The notes: generated by a model from the sequence alone, not told the origin. Positions 26,413-38,056 are shown, counted from the stretch's first letter. The stretch: 64,000 nt of DNA from Polynucleobacter sp. MWH-Jannik1A5 (GCF_018881795.1 NZ_JACVPQ010000001.1:821376-885375), one strand, 5' to 3'. Translations and numbers: made by a program.

Positions 26413-27837
26413 ATGAGCAACTTACACAATCCCCCCGCCTTGAATTCAATTAGCCCACTGGGGTTTTGGGACGAAGCCATTGGCATTTTGTCCCGCGAAC
26501 TGTCGCCCCAACAGTTTAAAACATGGATTCAGCCACTAACACTCTTGTCTTTTATTGAAAGTGATGACTTACTAACAATTGGCGCCCCCAATAGATTTAA
26601 GTTGGACTGGATTAAGAAAACGTTTGCCGATCGGTTCCAAGAGTTGGCATCCCAGTACTTTGGAAGGCCTATTAATGTAGGCTTTACATTAGCGACGGAG
26701 GCGAGCCCAGAGAGCAAAAGTGTTGTTGCACCTGAAGAGACACAACAAAAGGCGGTTATTTCAGAGGTTTCAGAGCCCGTTATTTCTGTCGAAGATGGAG
26801 GTTTTGAAATTGAGGACCACTCAAAATTAAACCCAAATCTCACCTTTGAAACATTTGTTACAGGTAAAGCGAACCAGTTGGCAAGGGCGGCGTCTATTCA
26901 AGTTGCCCACAATCCAGGCACATCCTACAACCCTATGTTTTTATATGGCGGGGTGGGTTTAGGCAAAACACACTTAATTCACGCGATTGGTAATCACCTT
27001 TTAAAAGAGAAGCCTAACGCTCGAATTCGTTATATCCATGCCGAACAATACGTTTCTGATGTGGTCCGCGCTTACCAACAAAAGGCTTTTGATCGTTTTA
27101 AGCGCTATTACCACTCTTTAGATCTATTGTTAATTGACGACATTCAATTTTTTAGCGGCAAGTCACGAACGCAAGAGGAGTTCTTTTATGCGTTTGAAGC
27201 GCTATTGAGCAATAAGTCTCAAGTCATTATTACGAGCGACACCTACCCCAAAGAAATGGCTGGTATTGACGATCGCCTAATTTCACGCTTTGATTCTGGG
27301 CTTACGGTGGCGATTGAGCCCCCAGAACTCGAAATGCGGGTTGCTATTTTGATGAAAAAGGCAATTAACGAAGGCATCCCCATGAGTGAGGATGTGGCTT
27401 TCTTTGTTGCCAAACACCTCCGCTCAAATGTTAGGGAATTAGAAGGCGCTTTGAGAAAAATCTTGGCGTTTGTTCGCTTTCATGGGAAAGAGGTCACCAT
27501 TGAGGTTGCTAGAACGGCCCTAAAAGATCTGCTTTCAATCCAAAATCGACAAATTTCAGTCGAAAACATCCAAAAATCTGTTGCTGACTTTTACAGCATT
27601 AAGGTTGCGGACATGTACTCCAAGAAGCGCCCAGCAAACATTGCTAGACCACGCCAAATAGCGATGTTTATGGCTAAAGAATTGACACAAAAAAGTCTTC
27701 CTGAGATTGGAGAGTTGTTTGGTGGCAGGGATCACACAACAGTTTTGCATGCTGTTCGCAAGATTGCAGACGAACGTGCTCATGACAGTCAACTAAACCA
27801 TGAAATCCACGTTATCGAGCAAACCTTGAAGGCATAA
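26413..27837 (+). CDS. dnaA: Chromosomal replication initiator DnaA
   Basis: About 474 residues from ATG 26413 ([20 protein letters not shown]). Domain I about 1-90, a short linker, domain III AAA+ with Walker [17 protein letters not shown], Walker [14 protein letters not shown], sensor ISRFDSGL, and domain IV with the DNA-binding signature [15 protein letters not shown]. It opens oriC. Starts further upstream in the same frame lie inside the promoter and are unlikely. No Shine-Dalgarno is evident before the ATG. Confidence 0.96.
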   Translation: MSNLHNPPALNSISPLGFWDEAIGILSRELSPQQFKTWIQPLTLLSFIESDDLLTIGAPNRFKLDWIKKTFADRFQELASQYFGRPINVGFTLATEASPESKSVVAPEETQQKAVISEVSEPVISVEDGGFEIEDHSKLNPNLTFETFVTGKANQLARAASIQVAHNPGTSYNPMFLYGGVGLGKTHLIHAIGNHLLKEKPNARIRYIHAEQYVSDVVRAYQQKAFDRFKRYYHSLDLLLIDDIQFFSGKSRTQEEFFYAFEALLSNKSQVIITSDTYPKEMAGIDDRLISRFDSGLTVAIEPPELEMRVAILMKKAINEGIPMSEDVAFFVAKHLRSNVRELEGALRKILAFVRFHGKEVTIEVARTALKDLLSIQNRQISVENIQKSVADFYSIKVADMYSKKRPANIARPRQIAMFMAKELTQKSLPEIGELFGGRDHTTVLHAVRKIADERAHDSQLNHEIHVIEQTLKA

Positions 27838-28100
27838 TTTTGGGTTGTGGATAAGCCTGTGGAGAACCATAGGGATAAGTTTGGGGATTACATGTGGATA
27901 AATTGTGGAAAGTCTCAGCTTCATGCAAAAATAGGGTGTTGATAAAAAGTTATCCCCGTTTTATGCAGTGTTTATACAAGAGTTTTCCACAGGTTTTTTA
28001 GCGTTTAATGTGTTGTTTTATAAAGGGTTTTTGACTTATCCACGGAATTTCAAACCCTTATTACTATTACTACTAAGATATATACAAGGATTTAAAAGCA
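27838..28100. other. Chromosomal origin of replication (oriC)
   Basis: The dnaA–dnaN spacer carries DnaA boxes TGTGGATAA at 27846-27854 and 27893-27901, TTATCCCCG at 27950-27958, TTTTCCACA at 27983-27991 and TTATCCACG at 28036-28044, plus weaker matches (TGTGGAGAA at 27858). Next to the last box is a run of CTA/TTA triplets (about 28059-28076, ACTATTACTACTA), which matches the DnaA-trio element where DnaA loads onto single strand. An AT-rich tail (ATATATAC) follows. No protein-coding frame fits. Confidence 0.88.
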
Positions 28101-29216
28101 ATGCAACTCGTTAACACTTCTCGCGATAGCTTACTAAAACCCCTTCAGGTTGTTAGTGGAATTGTTGAACGCAGACATACACTGCCAATTTTGGCAAATC
28201 TCTTATTTAGGAAAGTAGGAGAGAAAGTTTCTTTTATCTCTACTGATATTGAAATTCAAATTACAACTAATGCGAATTTTGGTGTCGGTTCTGAGGATGT
28301 CACAACTACTGTTGCTGCAAGAAAATTGTTAGACATTTTGCGCGCTCTACCTGAGGGACCGGTGTCTTTAAATCTTAAAGACAATAAGATGGTGGTTCAG
28401 AGCGGTAAGAGCCGTTTTTCTTTACAGACACTATCTGCAACCGAATTTCCTGTAATGCAAAGCGTCGGTGAAGTTACTGCTGCATGGAAGATGTCTCAGA
28501 AGAGCTTCCGTCAACTCATTAGTCAAGTGCACTTTTCAATGGCGCAGCAAGATATTCGTTATTACTTGAATGGTATGTTGTTGGTGATTGAGGGTAAAGA
28601 GGTGGTGGCCGTGGCAACCGATGGTCATCGTCTTGCGTATTCACAAGTTGAATTAGCCGAAGCGCCCACTGGCGCAGGTCAAAAACAAGAAATTATCATT
28701 CCCCGCAAAACTATTTTGGAATGCCAACATTTATTGGAAGACTCTGAAGAGCCTCTTGAAATTAGCTTGACCGCAAATCAAGTGAAGTTTTCTTTTGGTG
28801 ATATTGAGTTGATTTCAAAATTAGTTGAAGGAAAATTCCCTGACTTCCAAAGAGTTATTCCAAAAGGTCAAAAAAACTCTTTAGTAGTTGGTCGAGATGC
28901 ACTGCAATCCGCTCTTCAGCGTGCAGCCATTTTGACAACAGATAAATTTAAGGGTGTTCGTTTCTCTTTATCTCCTAATCGAATCACAATTCAATCAACC
29001 AACGCTGAACAAGAAGAGGCGCAAGAAGAGATTGAGACTGAATATGCTGGTGATGCAGTGGAGATTGGTTTTAATGTAAGTTACCTACTTGATGTTTTAT
29101 CCAACCTTAAGAATGAAAAAATTCAAATTAGTTTGGGTGATGCGAACAGTAGTGCTGTGATTACTCTGCCTGGCTCAGAGAGTTTTAAGTATGTTGTGAT
29201 GCCAATGCGTATTTAA
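28101..29216 (+). CDS. dnaN: DNA polymerase III beta subunit (sliding clamp)
   Basis: 371 residues, full-length clamp made of three similar domains (about 1-120, 130-250, 255-371). Landmarks: MQLVNTSRDSLLKPLQVVSG, the ATDGHRLAYSQ segment in domain 2 and the conserved C-terminus YVVMPMRI that forms part of the clamp-binding pocket. It tethers Pol III to DNA. It begins right after oriC and is followed by gyrB 11 bp downstream. Confidence 0.97.
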   Translation: MQLVNTSRDSLLKPLQVVSGIVERRHTLPILANLLFRKVGEKVSFISTDIEIQITTNANFGVGSEDVTTTVAARKLLDILRALPEGPVSLNLKDNKMVVQSGKSRFSLQTLSATEFPVMQSVGEVTAAWKMSQKSFRQLISQVHFSMAQQDIRYYLNGMLLVIEGKEVVAVATDGHRLAYSQVELAEAPTGAGQKQEIIIPRKTILECQHLLEDSEEPLEISLTANQVKFSFGDIELISKLVEGKFPDFQRVIPKGQKNSLVVGRDALQSALQRAAILTTDKFKGVRFSLSPNRITIQSTNAEQEEAQEEIETEYAGDAVEIGFNVSYLLDVLSNLKNEKIQISLGDANSSAVITLPGSESFKYVVMPMRI

Positions 29217-29221
29217 CTTAG

Positions 29222-31726
<2,505 letters not shown>

Positions 31727-31728
31727 AA

Positions 31729-32223
31729 ATGGCAGCTAAAAAATTAAAACCACCAAAGGTGGACAGATCTTCCATTGTTGTTAAATCCTCCCCAATTCAT
31801 GGCAAAGGTGTATTCGTAGCCAAACCCATTAAAAAGGGCGCGGCCATTATTGAGTACAAGGGCGAACGTATTAGTTGGAAGTTGGCTGAAAAGCGTCACC
31901 CACATGACCCCAAAGACCCAAATCACACTTTCTATTTTTCATTAGAGGATGGCCGTGTGATTGATGCGAAATATGGCGGCAATGCCGCGCGCTGGATTAA
32001 TCACTCATGCAAGCCTATTTGTGAAACCCGTGAAGATACCTTCGACGGCGAGCCAAGGGTCTTTATTTACGCCAAGCGCGCCCTCAAAGTTGGTGAAGAG
32101 TTGTTTTATGACTACTCATTAGATATCGAGGGAAAAATTACCAAGCAAATGAAAAAAGATTATGAGTGCCGTTGTGGCGCTAAAAAGTGCCGCGGTACCA
32201 TGCTAGCAACCAAAGGGAAGTAA
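31729..32223 (+). CDS. SET domain-containing protein (lysine methyltransferase-like)
   Basis: 164 residues that are almost only a SET domain: VVKSSPIHGKGVFVAKPIKK at the start, YFSLEDGRVIDAKYGGNAAR, the SAM-binding RWINHSCKP, and ELFYDYSLD with the catalytic-type Tyr. After this comes a post-SET zinc cluster YECRCGAKKCRGTM (CxCx4C). In eukaryotes this fold methylates lysines of histones and other proteins; the bacterial substrate is unknown. The ATG is 2 bp beyond gyrB, so it is coupled to a replication operon. Confidence 0.88.
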   Translation: MAAKKLKPPKVDRSSIVVKSSPIHGKGVFVAKPIKKGAAIIEYKGERISWKLAEKRHPHDPKDPNHTFYFSLEDGRVIDAKYGGNAARWINHSCKPICETREDTFDGEPRVFIYAKRALKVGEELFYDYSLDIEGKITKQMKKDYECRCGAKKCRGTMLATKGK

Positions 32224-32234
32224 AAATAACTTTC

Positions 32235-32450
32235 ATGCTGTTTGTAACAATCCAAGAGCTAGAGGCGGCAATCAATTATTGGCGTAGTCAATCACCCTCC
32301 GAGGGTGATGAGCTGCGTCTTTGCCCTGAAGCTGCGGCGCTTGCCAAGCCTTATGCGCTCATGATTGTGCAGGGCGCACAGCGCATACCAGTAGACGTCC
32401 TTGATGAGCTTGCGCGTTCCGCAATTCAACAATTTCAAAAAATAGCTTAA
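32235..32450 (+). CDS. DUF3717 domain-containing small protein
   Basis: 71 residues from ATG 32235: MLFVTIQELEAAINYWRSQS, then LRLCPEAAALAKPYALMIVQ and VDVLDELARSAIQQF. I recognise the DUF3717 family, short helical proteins found in Burkholderiales; function unknown. An open frame continues upstream into the SET gene, but the part before MLF does not look like the family. It is 11 bp after the SET gene. Confidence 0.75.
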   Translation: MLFVTIQELEAAINYWRSQSPSEGDELRLCPEAAALAKPYALMIVQGAQRIPVDVLDELARSAIQQFQKIA

Positions 32451-32556
32451 ACATTTTTTGATTATTTTCTCCGAGTTGTTTAGGGTTATTGCTATATATA
32501 GCGAAGCTATCTTGGAGTATTCTCATATTCTTGCTCCCAAGTAGGGGGTAGAGGGT

Positions 32557-33324
32557 ATGAGATTGCAAGAAACAATATTAAAAACAATTGGACTGGGGAA
32601 ATCATTTAAAGGATTTTCTGCGGTTACTGATGTGAACCTAGATGTCACTCGGGGAACCATTCACGCCTTGATTGGGCCGAATGGGGCCGGCAAAACCACC
32701 TGCTTTAATTTACTAACTAAATTTTTAGAGCCCAGTAGTGGTCAAATCTTGTTCAATGGTTTTGACATTACTAATGAGGCTCCCGCACAAATTGCGCGGC
32801 GCGGGGTTATTCGATCTTTTCAAATTTCAGCAGTTTTCCCACACCTCACGGTATTGGAGAATGTTCGTGTTGCACTGCAGCGAGGCTTGGGAACAGAGTT
32901 CCATTTCTGGAAATCCGGCGACTCGCTAAATGTTTTAAATGATCGTGCCTTAGAGCTCCTGCATGAAGTGGGGCTTGAGGATTTTGCGCATGAAGAAACC
33001 TTAAACCTGGCATATGGCCGCAAAAGGGCGCTTGAAATTGCAACCACGTTGGCTATGGAGCCGGAGCTCATGCTCTTGGATGAGCCAACTCAGGGCATGG
33101 GTCACGAGGATGTAGAGCGTGTAACCGAATTAATTGATCGTGTTGCCAAAGGGCGGACGATTCTCATGGTTGAGCACAACATGAAGGTGGTTTCTTCTAT
33201 TGCTGACCGAATTACCGTATTGCAGCGCGGCTCAGTTTTGGCCGAAGGGTCCTATCACGAGGTTTCTAACAACCCATTGGTTGTTGAGGCCTATATGGGA
33301 AGCCATGGGGGAGACAACCTATGA
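32557..33324 (+). CDS. livG: Branched-chain-type ABC transporter ATP-binding protein (LivG-like)
   Basis: 255 residues, with Walker A IGPNGAGKTTCFNLL, signature LAYGRKRALEI (the LivG variant of LSGGQ), Walker B LMLLDEPTQGM and H-loop MVEHNMKVV, all intact. GAGGGTATG gives a good ribosome site. It forms one half of the ATPase pair with LivF, whose start overlaps its stop by 4 bp. The operon order is livG-livF-SBP-livH-livM. Substrate unknown: hydrophobic amino acid or aromatic/short-chain acids. Confidence 0.9.
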   Translation: MRLQETILKTIGLGKSFKGFSAVTDVNLDVTRGTIHALIGPNGAGKTTCFNLLTKFLEPSSGQILFNGFDITNEAPAQIARRGVIRSFQISAVFPHLTVLENVRVALQRGLGTEFHFWKSGDSLNVLNDRALELLHEVGLEDFAHEETLNLAYGRKRALEIATTLAMEPELMLLDEPTQGMGHEDVERVTELIDRVAKGRTILMVEHNMKVVSSIADRITVLQRGSVLAEGSYHEVSNNPLVVEAYMGSHGGDNL

Positions 33325-34025
33325 GCACCATGGCATTAGAGGTTAAAAACCTAGAGTCTTGGTATGGCGAGTCACACATTTTGCACGGTGTAAATTTTGC
33401 CGTGCGAGATGGGGAGGTTGTAACCTTGCTTGGAAGAAATGGCGCCGGAAGAAGCACCATTCTGAAAACGATTTTGGGATTAACAAGCAAAAGAACTGGT
33501 TCGGTAGAGGTTTATGGTACCCAGACAATTTCGATGCCTACGTACAAGATTGCGCGCCTGGGTGTCGGTTTTTGTCCCGAAGAAAGGGGAATTTTTGCAA
33601 GCTTAAGCACTGAAGAGAATTTGTTGCTTTTGCCGGAGATCGCTCCTGGCGGCATGGGCTTGGATGAGATCTATGAAATGTTCCCAAACCTTTACGAGAG
33701 ACGCAATAGTCCTGGTACCCGCCTGTCGGGGGGCGAGCAACAAATGCTGGCAATGGCGCGAATATTAAGAACCGGCGCTAAATTGCTATTACTAGATGAA
33801 ATTACCGAAGGGTTGGCCCCCGTGATTGTGCAAAAACTTGGTGAGGTCGTTACCAGCTTGCGCAACAAGGGCTTCACCATTGTCTTGGTTGAACAAAATT
33901 TCCGTTTTGCAGCACCGCTGGCTGATCGCCACTATGTTGTTGAGCATGGGAATGTGGTTGAGGTGGTAAATCAGAATGAGCTCGCTGAAAAAGCGGCTTT
34001 ATTAAATGAGTATCTTGGTGTTTAG
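33321..34025 (+). CDS. livF: Branched-chain-type ABC transporter ATP-binding protein (LivF-like) with Arg in Walker A
   Basis: 234 residues. The signature RLSGGEQQMLAMARIL and Walker B LLLLDEITEGLAP are normal, and the switch position reads VLVEQNF as is usual for LivF. Walker A, however, is LLGRNGAGRSTILK: the invariant phosphate-binding Lys is Arg (codon AGA). I recall Arg in this place in some Burkholderiales LivF proteins but cannot check. ATP hydrolysis may then depend mainly on the LivG site. ATG overlaps the livG stop. Confidence 0.9.
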   Translation: MSTMALEVKNLESWYGESHILHGVNFAVRDGEVVTLLGRNGAGRSTILKTILGLTSKRTGSVEVYGTQTISMPTYKIARLGVGFCPEERGIFASLSTEENLLLLPEIAPGGMGLDEIYEMFPNLYERRNSPGTRLSGGEQQMLAMARILRTGAKLLLLDEITEGLAPVIVQKLGEVVTSLRNKGFTIVLVEQNFRFAAPLADRHYVVEHGNVVEVVNQNELAEKAALLNEYLGV

Positions 34026-34047
34026 TGGATTTCTATAGGAGATAGCA

Positions 34048-35274
34048 ATGAAGTTAAAGCAAATAACCGCGTGTCTGGTTGCGGCGACCATGTTTGGTTC
34101 AAACCCAGTGTTTGCGCAAAGCGCACCAAAGGTTAGTGGCGATGTTATTAAGATTGGTGTGTTGACCGACCTTTCCTCAACCTATTCTGACCTGGCTGGC
34201 CCAGGCGCTGTAATTGCGGCAAAGATGGCGATTGCGGATTTTTCTAAAGACGGCACTGTAATTGGCAAGAAGATTGAGTTAGTTAGCGCTGATCACCAAA
34301 ACAAGGCTGACATTGCTGCAAACAAGGCTCGCGAGTGGTACGACAAAGACGGTGTTGACGTTATTGTTGAGTTGGTTTCAACCAACGTGGCCTTGGCTGT
34401 AATGGAAGTGGCCGAACAAAAGAACAAGATTACTTTGGTTTCTGGCGCAGCATCCTTGCCAATTACCAATGAAAAATGTACAGCGAACAATGTTCACTGG
34501 ACCTATGACACTTATGCACTCTCAAACGGCACAGCTAAAGCCGTTGTTAAACAAGGTAAAAAGAACTGGTACTTCCTTACTGCGGACTATGCCTTTGGCG
34601 CAGCATTGGAAAGAGATTCAACCAACGTTGTTAACGCTAATGGCGGCAAGGTATTGGGCACCAGCAAGCACCCATTCCCAAACAGCGACTTTTCTTCTTA
34701 TCTCTTAAAGGCCCAGGCTAGTGGTGCAGATGTGGTTGCTTTAGCAAATGCCGGTCAAGATACCATTAATAGCGTTAAACAAGCTTCCGAGTTTGGCATT
34801 AACAAAAAGCAAACTGTTGTGCCTTTGTTGATGTTTATTACTGACGTTCACTCTTTGGGTTTAAATGCTGCACAAGGCATGTACCTTACAGAAGGCTTCT
34901 ACTGGGATAGAGATGAAAAGACTCGCGCTTTTTCAAAACGCTTCATCTTGCAACATAAGCGTATGCCATCTAGCGTTCAAGCTGGCGTTTACTCATCTGT
35001 TCTTGCTTATTTAACTGCCGTACAAAAAGCTGGTACTGATGACACCCAAGCGGTGATGAAGGCATTGAAGTCTACAAACATTGATGACGGTCTTTTCAAA
35101 GGCAAGATTCGTGCTGACGGTAAGTTTGAGCATGACATGTACTTGCTAGAAGTGAAGAAGCCTTCAGAGTCTACAAGCCCATGGGATTACTACAATGTGA
35201 AGGCAGTTATTCCTGCTGCTGAAGCAACTCAACCACTTTCATTGTCACGATGCAAGTTGGTTACTAACAAGTAA
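34048..35274 (+). CDS. ABC transporter substrate-binding protein (Peripla_BP_6 / LivK-like)
   Basis: 408 residues. A signal peptide (MKLKQITACLVAATMFGSNP, ending VFAQ) is followed by a type I periplasmic-binding fold: IKIGVLTDLSSTYSDLAGPG, AIADFSKDGTVIGKKIELVS, WYFLTADYAFGAAL and ADVVALANAGQDTINSVKQA. The TDLSS.Y.D..G loop is the ligand-contact region of this family. The subgroup includes binders of branched-chain amino acids and of aromatic or keto acids; I cannot choose. AGGAGATAGCA precedes the ATG. Third gene of the liv-type operon. Confidence 0.88.
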   Translation: MKLKQITACLVAATMFGSNPVFAQSAPKVSGDVIKIGVLTDLSSTYSDLAGPGAVIAAKMAIADFSKDGTVIGKKIELVSADHQNKADIAANKAREWYDKDGVDVIVELVSTNVALAVMEVAEQKNKITLVSGAASLPITNEKCTANNVHWTYDTYALSNGTAKAVVKQGKKNWYFLTADYAFGAALERDSTNVVNANGGKVLGTSKHPFPNSDFSSYLLKAQASGADVVALANAGQDTINSVKQASEFGINKKQTVVPLLMFITDVHSLGLNAAQGMYLTEGFYWDRDEKTRAFSKRFILQHKRMPSSVQAGVYSSVLAYLTAVQKAGTDDTQAVMKALKSTNIDDGLFKGKIRADGKFEHDMYLLEVKKPSESTSPWDYYNVKAVIPAAEATQPLSLSRCKLVTNK

Positions 35275-35290
35275 TTGAACTCTATTAAGC

Positions 35291-36211
35291 ATGTTTGAAC
35301 TTCTTGGAATTACCCCTCAAGGGCTGGTTGCCCAGCTCTTGGTGGGGCTTATTAATGGCTCGTTCTATGCCATATTAAGTTTGGGATTGGCCATTATTTT
35401 TGGCCTTCTCAACATCATTAATTTTGCGCATGGTGCTCAGTACACCATGGGTGCTTTTATTGCCTGGATTGGTTTAACCCAGATTAGCCAATGGCTTGGT
35501 TTTCCTGAGTTATCCATTAATTATTGGTTTGCATTAATTGTGGTCCCGTTGGTATTGGCGGGTTTTGGCTTGATCCTTGAGCGCACGATGTTGCGCCGTT
35601 TGTATCACTTGGACCATCTATACGGACTATTGCTGACTTTTGGTTTGGCACTCATTATTGAGGGCATGTTCCGTCATTGGTATGGAATCTCTGGTGAGAG
35701 CTATCCAGCTCCAGAGATGCTGCAGGGCGCCATTCCCTTGGAGTCTATCGGCATTATTTTGCCGAAGTATCGTGTATGGGTGGTGGTTATCTCCTTGGTT
35801 GTTTGCTTCTCCACTTGGTATGTGATTGAGAGAACAAAGCTGGGCGCCTATTTGCGCGCCGGAACTGAAAATCCAAAGCTGTTGCAGGCTTTCGGTATTA
35901 ATGTGCCTTTGATGATTTCGTTGGCTTACGCCTATGGCGTTGGTTTGGCTGGTTTTGCTGGCGTTTTAGCGGCCCCTATTTTTCAAGTGAACCCACTAAT
36001 GGGCTCCAATCTCATCATCGTTGTTTTTGCGGTGGTAGTCATTGGAGGTATGGGCTCCATCATGGGTGCGATCTTGACCGGTTTAGGTTTGGGCTTGATT
36101 GAGGGTCTAACCAAAGTCTTTTATCCAGAGGCTTCCGGAGTTGTAATTTTTGTGATCATGGCAATTGTTTTGTTAATTCGTCCTGCCGGACTATTTGGGC
36201 GGGAGAAATAG
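35291..36211 (+). CDS. livH: Branched-chain-type ABC transporter permease (LivH-like)
   Basis: 306 residues with about eight membrane helices. The LivH start LVGLINGSFYAILSLGLAII and NIINFAHGAQYTMGA are clear, as is the permease EAA-like loop with RAGTENPKLLQAFGINV and VVIGGMGSIMGAILTGLGLG. It forms the transmembrane channel with LivM. It lies 16 bp after the binding protein and 2 bp before livM. Confidence 0.92.
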   Translation: MFELLGITPQGLVAQLLVGLINGSFYAILSLGLAIIFGLLNIINFAHGAQYTMGAFIAWIGLTQISQWLGFPELSINYWFALIVVPLVLAGFGLILERTMLRRLYHLDHLYGLLLTFGLALIIEGMFRHWYGISGESYPAPEMLQGAIPLESIGIILPKYRVWVVVISLVVCFSTWYVIERTKLGAYLRAGTENPKLLQAFGINVPLMISLAYAYGVGLAGFAGVLAAPIFQVNPLMGSNLIIVVFAVVVIGGMGSIMGAILTGLGLGLIEGLTKVFYPEASGVVIFVIMAIVLLIRPAGLFGREK

Positions 36212-36213
36212 AT

Positions 36214-37143
36214 ATGAATCCAAAAACAAAATTGCTCTACGGAATTTTGGTCCTCATTGGACTGTTATTGCCATTCCAAGATTTTATTTATCTTGTGTTT
36301 GCGATGAAGGTTTTATGTTTTGCATTGTTCGCATGCGCATTTAATTTGCTCCTAGGTTTTACAGGCTTGCTGTCATTTGGCCACGCTGCATTCTTTGGAA
36401 CAGCAGCATATATCACCGCTTACTTTTGTAAAGAGGCCGGCCTTTCGCCTGAGTTAGGCATTGTTTTAGGTGTGGCTGGTTCCGGTATTCTCGGGTTCTT
36501 AATTGGTGCATTGGCGATTCGTAGACAAGGTATTTATTTTGCGATGGTGACCTTGGCACTCTCGCAAATGATTTACTTTTTAGCCGTTCAGATGCCATTT
36601 ACCGGTGGTGAGGACGGCATTCAGGGCGTGCCTCGTGGAATGTTATTTGGTCTGATTGACTTAAAGAATGACGTTGCGATGTATTACTTTGTATTGGCCG
36701 TTTTCTTATTTGGTTTTGCGCTCATCATGCGCGCTGTTCACTCTCCATTCGGTCAGGTGCTCAAGGCCATTCGCGAGAATGAGCCGCGTGCAATTTCTTT
36801 GGGTTATGACGTCGATAGATTTAAGTTAATGTCTTTTGTAATTTCTGCAGCGCTGTCCGGCTTGGCCGGGTCCATGAAATCTTTGGTATTCCAGTTGGCC
36901 ACGCTGACCGATGTTCATTGGCACATGTCCGGTGAGGTTGTATTAATGACTTTGCTCGGAGGAATGGGGACTATTCTTGGCCCAGTAGTTGGCGCAGGAA
37001 TTGTTGTTGGTTTGCAAAACTATTTGGCAAACATCGGCTCTTGGAGCACGATTGCAACCGGATTCATTTTTGTAATTTGTGTCCTAGCTTTCCGTCGTGG
37101 CGTGGTTGGTGAAATCGCTGCGCACTTCAAAAACAAAAACTAA
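36214..37143 (+). CDS. livM: Branched-chain-type ABC transporter permease (LivM-like)
   Basis: 309 residues with about eight helices. Landmarks are NLLLGFTGLLSFGHAAFFGT near the start, RRQGIYFAMVTLALSQMIYF, LKAIRENEPRAISLGYDVDR (coupling loop to the ATPases) and MTLLGGMGTILGPVVGAGIV. Second membrane subunit of the transporter. Last gene of the operon; an inverted repeat follows at 37176-37205. Confidence 0.92.
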   Translation: MNPKTKLLYGILVLIGLLLPFQDFIYLVFAMKVLCFALFACAFNLLLGFTGLLSFGHAAFFGTAAYITAYFCKEAGLSPELGIVLGVAGSGILGFLIGALAIRRQGIYFAMVTLALSQMIYFLAVQMPFTGGEDGIQGVPRGMLFGLIDLKNDVAMYYFVLAVFLFGFALIMRAVHSPFGQVLKAIRENEPRAISLGYDVDRFKLMSFVISAALSGLAGSMKSLVFQLATLTDVHWHMSGEVVLMTLLGGMGTILGPVVGAGIVVGLQNYLANIGSWSTIATGFIFVICVLAFRRGVVGEIAAHFKNKN

Positions 37144-37175
37144 TTTTTGTTTTTTCCTTTTATTATTTGGTTTTA

Positions 37176-37205
37176 GTGTGGCGCAATTAAAAATTGGCGC
37201 CACAC
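37176..37205 (+). terminator. Inverted repeat, probable end of the liv operon
   Basis: GTGTGGCGC ... GCGCCACAC with inner AATT/AATT arms, about a 13-bp stem with one bulge and a tiny loop. There is no good T-run behind it, so it may be a rho-assisted or weak terminator, or an mRNA 3' stabiliser. Confidence 0.55.
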
Positions 37206-37255
37206 TCACTTAATTAAAAGAGACTCTCATCGAATTTTCAATTTATATCTGGCCA

Positions 37256-38005
37256 TTGCTTTTGGCGATGGCTTTTTTTGCCGGTTTAGTTGATGCGGTT
37301 GCTGGTGGTGGTGGCTTGATACAGGTTCCCGCACTGTTTGCGGCCTATCCAGATGCGCAGCCCGCAACCCTGCTCTCAACAAATAAAGTTTCTGCGGTTG
37401 GCGGAACCTTAAATGCTGCGCGTAGATATTTACGTCACGTATCTTTGCCCTGGTCTGTTGTTGGCCCCGCAATAGCCGCAGGCTTTGTTGGCTCTCTGTT
37501 GGGCGCTAATGCGGTAAGTAACTTTCCGGCAGAGCCACTTCGCAAGGCTCTGCCATTTGTATTGTTATTTCTGTTGTTGTACACCTGGTTTCAGCCTTCG
37601 CTCGGCGAGGCTCATGCACCAAAAATCCTTGGACGTTATCAGCAGGTTAAGGCAGTAATTCTAGGGCTAACAATTGGTTTTTATGATGGCTTCTTTGGTC
37701 CCGGTACAGGAAGCTTTTTGCTTTTTGGCTTTGTTCGATTCTTCAGTTTTGATTTTTTGCATGCTTCTGCAGCAACAAAATTGGTGAATGTTGCAACCAA
37801 TCTAGCCGCAATTTTGATGTTGGCCAGCCTTGGGCAAATTAACTGGACGCTTGGTTTTGCCATGATGATTGCCAATATTGCTGGCAGCCAATTTGGAAGT
37901 CGCCTAGCAATTAAGCACGGCAGCACCTTTGTTAGAAAAGCTTTTCTGGTTATTGTGAGCGTGCTCATTTTGAAGTCTGCCTGGAACGCTTATTTCGTCA
38001 ATTAA
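37256..38005 (+). CDS. TSUP family transporter (TauE/SafE-like), second copy
   Basis: 249 residues from TTG 37256, about eight helices. Family motifs: AGLVDAVAGGGGLIQVPALF near the start, LSTNKVSAVGGTLNAARRYL, and GFYDGFFGPGTGSFLLFGFV opening the second repeat. The codons just upstream (IEFSIYIWP) also look like part of the protein. The only initiator-like codon there is ATC at 37229, 5-6 bases after AAAGAGA, so the annotated start may be too late. It is not closely similar to the TSUP protein at 4382-5122. Confidence 0.8.
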   Translation: MLLAMAFFAGLVDAVAGGGGLIQVPALFAAYPDAQPATLLSTNKVSAVGGTLNAARRYLRHVSLPWSVVGPAIAAGFVGSLLGANAVSNFPAEPLRKALPFVLLFLLLYTWFQPSLGEAHAPKILGRYQQVKAVILGLTIGFYDGFFGPGTGSFLLFGFVRFFSFDFLHASAATKLVNVATNLAAILMLASLGQINWTLGFAMMIANIAGSQFGSRLAIKHGSTFVRKAFLVIVSVLILKSAWNAYFVN

Positions 38006-38056
38006 ATCAATTACTTAGAATTCATTCGTTCAATTTTCTAGGAATTTGTGATGTTT

